Of a stretch of DNA of 8,402 nt, positions 5,411 through 8,402 are shown piece by piece. Under the pieces are notes generated by a model. The model was given only the letters and a program-made list of their open reading frames with translations. It was not told the DNA's origin and did not search any database. The stretch's first letter is position 1; every line of letters starts with the position of its first letter. The stretch spans positions 1-8,402 of the forward strand of contig JAKAJF010000037.1 of assembly GCA_021813875.1 (NCBI GenBank), in the 5' to 3' direction. The position numbers were made by a program, and so were the translations under genes. The DNA is from a bacterium. GTDB taxonomy: Bacteria; Patescibacteriota; Patescibacteriia; Patescibacteriales; JAKAJF01.

Positions 5411-5462
5411 AGGGATGGGCATTAAGAAACCATTAAATTGCCGGAAAAGGTCCTCATTAATT

Positions 5463-5480
5463 GGCCGCCGCCGGCCTTTT
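5463..5480 (+). other. GC-rich hairpin with T4 tail inside the divergent promoter region
   Basis: GGCCG (5463-5467) and CGGCC (5472-5476) enclose CCGC and are followed by TTTT. It resembles a short terminator but has no plus-strand gene upstream. It overlaps the spacer of the AI-2E promoter, so an operator-like role or a barrier to read-through is possible. Confidence 0.3.
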
Positions 5481-5481
5481 A

Positions 5482-5490
5482 TGGTATGAT
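5482..5490 (+). promoter_or_regulatory. Extended -10 promoter of the AI-2E operon (leaderless spacing)
   Basis: TG-G-TATGAT (5482-5490) is an extended -10 element. TTGGCC at 5461-5466 is a partial -35 with an 18-nt spacer. The hexamer ends 6 nt before the ATG at 5497, so the mRNA probably starts at the start codon. The identical context TTTTATGGTAT[G/A]AT recurs before the NRAMP gene. Confidence 0.6.
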
Positions 5491-5496
5491 AAACTT

Positions 5497-6480
5497 ATGA
5501 AACAAGAGATCGAATATTCCTTGAGCGGGAAAACTTTGCTCATCATCCTTCTTACGGGATTGGGGATCTTTTTGGCCTGGCAGTTATCAGACCTTCTCAT
5601 CCTCCTGGTTACGGGCATCATGTTGGCCGCCACCCTCAATCCTTTCGTGAAATGGATCCATAGGAAGACTCCCTTTTCTTTGACCTGGTCGGCGGCCATC
5701 ATCATGATTCTCCTGGTTCTGCCCTTGATTTTCGCCATAATTTCCATGATTCCGGCGATCCTGGATAATTTTTCCAATATTTCCACCACCATCATGAAGA
5801 CCGTGAACGGGTATAAGTTTCTTCCTCATCTTTTTCAAAATTTAGAGCCGGCTTCTTACGCCAAGGAGGGCGGTCAATATCTGCTCGAATCGACCATGAA
5901 GATCAGTAATTTTTTCACGGAGACGGTCATCTTGGTCTTTCTGACTTTTTACCTCTTGATCGACGCCGAGCGGCTGCATAACTTGTTCCTCCTGACGGTC
6001 CCCAGGAAAGAAAAGAAGAGGATAGAAAAAGTTTTGAGAGAGCTGGCCGGCATCAGCGGCCATTACATCCGGGGCAACATCCTGATTTCCGTCATCTGCA
6101 GTTCGATAATCTTTACCGGTTTATTTTTCCTGAATGTCCCGAACGCCGCGGCTCTGGCGATCTTCGCCGGAATCCTGGACCTCTTGCCCCTGATCGGCTC
6201 GATCATCGGCGCGGTTCCCGCCGTCATCCTATCCTTCGCCATTTCTCCCTTGGCCGGCTTCCTTACTATCGCCTTATTCATAATCTATCAAGAAATTGAA
6301 AATAATCTGTTGGCGCCCCATATCTATAACAAGGCCTTAAACATCATCCCTCTGATGAGCTTCTTGTCCGTCATCATCGGCTCGGCCCTCTTCGGCATCC
6401 CCGGCGCCTTCCTCTCTCTGCCGATAGCGGCGAGCATCCCCACTGTCATTCATTACTTCCATGATTTAAAGACTTCTTAA
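5497..6480 (+). CDS. AI-2E family transporter (TqsA/YdiK/PerM type)
   Basis: The 327-aa membrane protein has the family pattern. Two N-terminal membrane helices (about 14-48) precede a third (65-87), an amphipathic region (88-140), and a C-terminal block of helices (140-156, 195-245, 250-268, 283-315). Family motifs are GHYIRGNILISVI (188-200), ILDLLPLIGSIIGAVP (226-241) and YQEIENNLLAPHIY (264-277). Members include the AI-2 exporter TqsA, but others export sodium or unknown small molecules, so the name does not prove quorum sensing. The frame extends to a TTG at 5461, but that would place the promoter inside the gene, so ATG 5497 is preferred. No SD is present. The gene leads an operon with a 53-aa membrane protein 4 nt downstream and an acylphosphatase-like gene, which suggests they are made together. 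Confidence 0.9.
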   Translation: MKQEIEYSLSGKTLLIILLTGLGIFLAWQLSDLLILLVTGIMLAATLNPFVKWIHRKTPFSLTWSAAIIMILLVLPLIFAIISMIPAILDNFSNISTTIMKTVNGYKFLPHLFQNLEPASYAKEGGQYLLESTMKISNFFTETVILVFLTFYLLIDAERLHNLFLLTVPRKEKKRIEKVLRELAGISGHYIRGNILISVICSSIIFTGLFFLNVPNAAALAIFAGILDLLPLIGSIIGAVPAVILSFAISPLAGFLTIALFIIYQEIENNLLAPHIYNKALNIIPLMSFLSVIIGSALFGIPGAFLSLPIAASIPTVIHYFHDLKTS

Positions 6481-6484
6481 GAAT

Positions 6485-6646
6485 ATGAGCAAATCTATCG
6501 TCATGTTAGGTATGGTCCTGGGGGGAGCTCTCGGAGGCTGGATTCCCACTCTTTTCGGAGCCGGCGCTTTCTCGATGGCTTCCGTCCTGGCGAGCTTCGT
6601 CGGCGGCGTCTTGGGCATCTATTTGAGCTTCAAGCTCATCAATTAA
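6485..6646 (+). CDS. 53-aa glycine-rich membrane protein
   Basis: This short gene encodes two hydrophobic helices, about 3-25 (MLGMVLGGALGGWIPTLFG) and 31-52 (MASVLASFVGGVLGIYLSF), joined by a short turn. Both carry Gly-xxx-Gly-type packing motifs. I recall similar tiny two-helix proteins in uncultured bacteria but no characterised function; a resemblance to transglycosylase-associated GlsB/YeaQ proteins is loose. It sits 4 nt after the AI-2E transporter stop and 1 nt before the next start. There is no SD, so translation is probably coupled. Position alone suggests an accessory subunit or assembly partner of the transporter. Codon use matches the neighbours, which supports a real gene despite its size. 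Confidence 0.75.
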   Translation: MSKSIVMLGMVLGGALGGWIPTLFGAGAFSMASVLASFVGGVLGIYLSFKLIN

Positions 6647-6647
6647 G

Positions 6648-6926
6648 ATGAAAAGGCACCTGGAAATAAATTTCCGCGGCCGGCCCCGGGGTTTGGCGGT
6701 CATGCAATTCGCCGTAAGGGCGGCCCATAAGTCGGGACTGGCCGGCTACGTGAAAAGGTTACCCACGGGCACTGTCCATATCGAGGCCGAGGGTGAGGAA
6801 GAAAATCTGAAAAGATTCTTGAAGGCCTGCCAGGAGCGGCCCGAATGGGCGGGGGAAAGGGACGAATTCTCAGTCAGCGACAAGCTGATCGGCTACGAAA
6901 AATTTTATATAAGGAAACAAGGCTAA
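6648..6926 (+). CDS. Acylphosphatase-like protein lacking the catalytic Arg and Asn
   Basis: The 92-aa length, the GLAGYVKRLPTGTVHIEAEG segment (30-49, cited here by its key residues Gly30, Gly33, Pro39 and Gly49) and the final beta strand (KFYIRK) match the ferredoxin-like acylphosphatase fold. Enzymes of this family (EC 3.6.1.7) hydrolyse acyl phosphates using an Arg in the GRVQGVGFR loop and an Asn in the WVRN motif. Here the loop reads GRPRGLAVMQF, with Met19 at the Arg position, and the second motif reads YVKR, with Arg37 at the Asn position. The enzyme activity is therefore probably lost, and a binding or regulatory role is more likely. The start ATG is 1 nt after the preceding stop, so it is coupled to the operon. 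It is the last gene before a terminator. An unrelated ferredoxin-fold RNA- or ligand-binding protein is the alternative. Confidence 0.78.
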   Translation: MKRHLEINFRGRPRGLAVMQFAVRAAHKSGLAGYVKRLPTGTVHIEAEGEEENLKRFLKACQERPEWAGERDEFSVSDKLIGYEKFYIRKQG

Positions 6927-6940
6927 GATTAGACAGTAAA

Positions 6941-6973
6941 AAAGAGCGCCCTTGAAGCGCTCTTTCGTTTTTT
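6941..6973 (+). terminator. Rho-independent terminator of the AI-2E operon
   Basis: The 9-bp stem AAAGAGCGC (6941-6949) / GCGCTCTTT (6957-6965) has a 7-nt loop and is followed by CG and six T. It lies 14 nt after the acylphosphatase-like stop. Confidence 0.93.
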
Positions 6974-7040
6974 GAAACAAAGAGAAGGGCGCGGCAGTAT
7001 TAGCTTTTTAGAGGGGGTATTAAAAAATTAATCTTAAACT

Positions 7041-7781
7041 ATGAACAAAAGATTTTTTATCCCGGCCATCATGGCTTCTTTCATCTTTTCTTTGACGATC
7101 GCCGGCTCCGTCTTGGCGGATACGGCTCCCATTCCTCCGTCAACGGCGATCGAACCCGTGGTGGCGGAGAACAATCTCAAGATCCAAGGCACTTTATATC
7201 AGGTCATCAGGAAGGGAGAGGATGAGATTTTTGACAGGCTTGATCTTCTTTCTCGCATGGAGAGAAATATCCAAGCCTCGAAACTCACCTCCGACCAGAA
7301 GACCGCTCTCGATTCTCTGATCGAAGGGCAGATCAACGGCCTGAAGTCCCTGGCTTCCAAGATGGTGGCTGAAACCGACCTGACCGCCGCGACCGCCGAT
7401 TACGATTCCATCTATGCCGATTATCGCGTTTACGCCGTCTTCGTCCCGGAGATCCATCATCTAACGAATTTTGACCGACTCACCGATTATCTGGCCGGGT
7501 TCAAAGCTATTTTTGCGAAAGCGCAGGCGAGATTGGATATCGCCAAAGCCAAGGGCAGGAAGGTGGCTGCCCAGCAGCGGGCCCTGAGCAATGCCGAAGC
7601 CTTGGCGCCGGCCATAGAGGGGAAGATCGATGACACTTACGCCAAGGTGGCGGCCATGAAGCCTTCCGATTATCCCGTCTTGAGTCGATCCGCCATCATC
7701 TCGGCTAATTTCGCCAATAAGGATATCCATAGGCAGATCAATCTCTTAAGGGCTCTCTTGAAAAAGACGGCTCTGAAGTAA
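7041..7781 (+). CDS. Secreted alpha-helical protein of unknown function
   Basis: The 246-aa protein has a clear Sec signal peptide: MNKRFF, a hydrophobic core to about residue 22, and SVLA before a likely cleavage between Ala26 and Asp27. The mature part is almost entirely predicted helix, with heptad-like spacing at 50-120 (IFDRLDLLSRMERNIQ..., then ...LIEGQINGLKSLASKM) and a second helical block at 145-245 rich in Ala and Lys. There is no Cys, no transmembrane helix after the signal and no enzymatic motif. Proteins of this kind are common as lineage-specific envelope or extracellular proteins; I recognise no named family. No SD is seen near the ATG (GAGGGGGT at 7011-7018 is 22 nt away, too far). 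The gene stands alone between two terminators, with a possible weak promoter at about 6972-7003. Confidence 0.8.
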   Translation: MNKRFFIPAIMASFIFSLTIAGSVLADTAPIPPSTAIEPVVAENNLKIQGTLYQVIRKGEDEIFDRLDLLSRMERNIQASKLTSDQKTALDSLIEGQINGLKSLASKMVAETDLTAATADYDSIYADYRVYAVFVPEIHHLTNFDRLTDYLAGFKAIFAKAQARLDIAKAKGRKVAAQQRALSNAEALAPAIEGKIDDTYAKVAAMKPSDYPVLSRSAIISANFANKDIHRQINLLRALLKKTALK

Positions 7782-7795
7782 TTAAAGATAAAAAG

Positions 7796-7817
7796 ACGCC
7801 CGGAAGGGCGTTTTTTT
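7796..7817 (+). terminator. Rho-independent terminator of the secreted helical protein gene
   Basis: The 6-bp GC-rich stem ACGCCC (7796-7801) / GGGCGT (7806-7811) has a GGAA loop and is followed by six T. An extended -10 promoter starts 1-2 nt after the T run, so termination and re-initiation abut. Confidence 0.92.
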
Positions 7818-7818
7818 A

Positions 7819-7827
7819 TGGTATAAT
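7819..7827 (+). promoter_or_regulatory. Extended -10 promoter of the NRAMP gene
   Basis: TG-G-TATAAT (7819-7827) is a consensus extended -10. The -35 position falls within the preceding terminator stem and has no match, as is typical of TGn-dependent promoters. The predicted leader to the ATG at 7856 is about 22 nt. Confidence 0.75.
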
Positions 7828-7855
7828 GGAAGGAACTATTTAAGAAGATTTTCCT

Positions 7856-8402
7856 ATGTGGAAAAAAGTTAAAAAATTCTTCAAGATCATGGGCCCGGGG
7901 GTGATCACCGGGGCGGCCGACGATGATCCGTCCGGCATCGCCACCTATACGCAGACCGGCGCCCAGTTCAGCTATGGCCAGCTCTGGACCGTGGTCTTGA
8001 TGCTTCCCTTCATGACCGCCATCCAGGAGGCTTGCGCCCGGGTCGGAGCGACGACCGGCAAGGGGATCGCGGCGGTCGTCAAACAATATTATACCAAGAA
8101 GATCCTGTTCTTGGTGGTGATGCTGGTGGTGGTCGCCAATACCATCAATATCGGCGCCGATATCGGTGCGATGGCGGCCGCGGCCGAATTGATCCTGCCT
8201 GTGAATTTCGTCATCCTGACCTTGTTCTTCACCGCCTTCATCCTTTTGCTCGAGGTCTTCCTGTCCTACAGGGTCTATTCCCGGGTCCTGAAATGGTTCG
8301 CCTTGGCCCTCCTTTCTTATCCCCTGACCCTCTTTTTGGTCAATCAACCCTGGCTGACCCTGCTCAAGGCGACTTTCGTCCCCCATATAGAATTGAGCTT
8401 CA
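7856..8402 (+). CDS. NRAMP-family divalent metal transporter, N-terminal part (runs off right edge)
   Basis: From the ATG at 7856 the frame stays open for 182 codons to the window end. A short basic N-terminus (MWKKVKKFFK) precedes GPGVITGAADDDPSGIATYT, the first membrane helix of NRAMP (SLC11) transporters. Its metal-binding motif is normally DPGN; here it is DPSG (residues 24-27), keeping the Asp but replacing the Asn with Gly. The family also shows in ANTINIGADIGAMAAAAEL (TM3) and several further hydrophobic helices up to about residue 175. NRAMPs import Mn, Fe and similar ions with protons. From memory, a DPSG-like change occurs in the NRAMP-related magnesium transporter (NRMT) branch, so the ion may be Mg or another large hydrated metal. 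The deciding TM6 motif lies beyond the window. No SD is obvious before the start; AAGAAG at 7842-7847 is weak. Confidence 0.88.
   Translation, partial: MWKKVKKFFKIMGPGVITGAADDDPSGIATYTQTGAQFSYGQLWTVVLMLPFMTAIQEACARVGATTGKGIAAVVKQYYTKKILFLVVMLVVVANTINIGADIGAMAAAAELILPVNFVILTLFFTAFILLLEVFLSYRVYSRVLKWFALALLSYPLTLFLVNQPWLTLLKATFVPHIELSF

Noticed and set aside
5461..5496. TTG start adding 12 residues to the AI-2E transporter
   Set aside because: The extended -10 promoter lies inside this extension, and the added residues read through the hairpin; ATG 5497 fits the family better.
5497..6480. Calling the AI-2E family gene a proven quorum-sensing exporter
   Set aside because: Family membership alone does not establish AI-2 as substrate, and no LuxS or Lsr gene is present in the window.
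7670..8386. 238-aa minus-strand open frame opposite the NRAMP gene
   Set aside because: Asp/Gly/Gln/His-rich translation typical of the antisense of a membrane-protein gene; the plus-strand frame carries NRAMP motifs and a promoter.
1..8402. tRNA, rRNA, CRISPR array, IS element or att site
   Set aside because: No cloverleaf, repeat-spacer pattern, transposase frame or terminal inverted repeats were seen on either strand.

Overview
The window is bacterial and close to half G+C by eye. It is gene dense, with short intergenic gaps, simple hairpin-plus-T terminators and recognisable sigma70-type -10 elements. The standard code applies: TGA is used as a stop and no in-frame TGA has to be read through. 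The gene mix is small secreted or membrane proteins, many orphan small ORFs, an AI-2E exporter, an AT3 acyltransferase, a two-CW protein, a hemerythrin-like protein and an MCYNCGC-type mini-protein. It resembles uncultivated Patescibacteria (CPR, Parcubacteria-like) or another little-studied lineage. This assignment is an inference; no rRNA or marker gene is present.

Layout. (1) 1-763, minus strand: the first 25 codons of a hemerythrin-like protein run off the left edge. To its right is a secreted LysM protein with an unexpected C-terminal domain resembling PCP_red, closed by a strong hairpin. (2) 764-1087: a divergent AT-rich intergenic region with one hairpin, possibly a small RNA or terminator. 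(3) 1088-4178, plus strand: a clan GH-A glycoside hydrolase with its own terminator, then a membrane-anchored SGNH hydrolase overlapping an integral-membrane AT3 acyltransferase. That pair looks like a split version of the AT3-SGNH machinery that acylates cell-wall or surface glycans. (4) 4179-4795: a near-consensus promoter drives a bicistron with perfect Shine-Dalgarno sites, encoding a two-CW Cys-rich protein and an unrecognised 72-aa protein. (5) 4798-5398, minus strand: a CxxCxC/His-tail mini-protein and a VOC (glyoxalase-fold) protein. (6) 5485-6974, plus strand: an AI-2E family exporter, a 53-aa membrane protein and an acylphosphatase-like protein lacking both catalytic residues, closed by a terminator. 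(7) 6975-8402, plus strand: a secreted helical protein of unknown function with a terminator, then the 5' part of an NRAMP-family metal transporter with a DPSG motif that runs off the right edge.

Themes. Envelope and glycan functions (LysM, GH-A, SGNH/AT3) dominate the left half. Metal- and Cys/His-rich proteins (hemerythrin, two-CW, His-tail protein, VOC, NRAMP) are scattered throughout. Translation signals fall into two classes. Some genes have clear SD sites (1088, 4253, 4560, and the LysM gene). Others have no SD and a -10-like hexamer 6-8 nt before the ATG (2303, 5497, and 5398 on the minus strand), suggesting leaderless or nearly leaderless mRNAs. No convincing complete defence or mobile system is visible. 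The best candidates for undescribed biology are the LysM/PCP_red-like fusion, the two-CW bicistron and the non-catalytic acylphosphatase-like protein.
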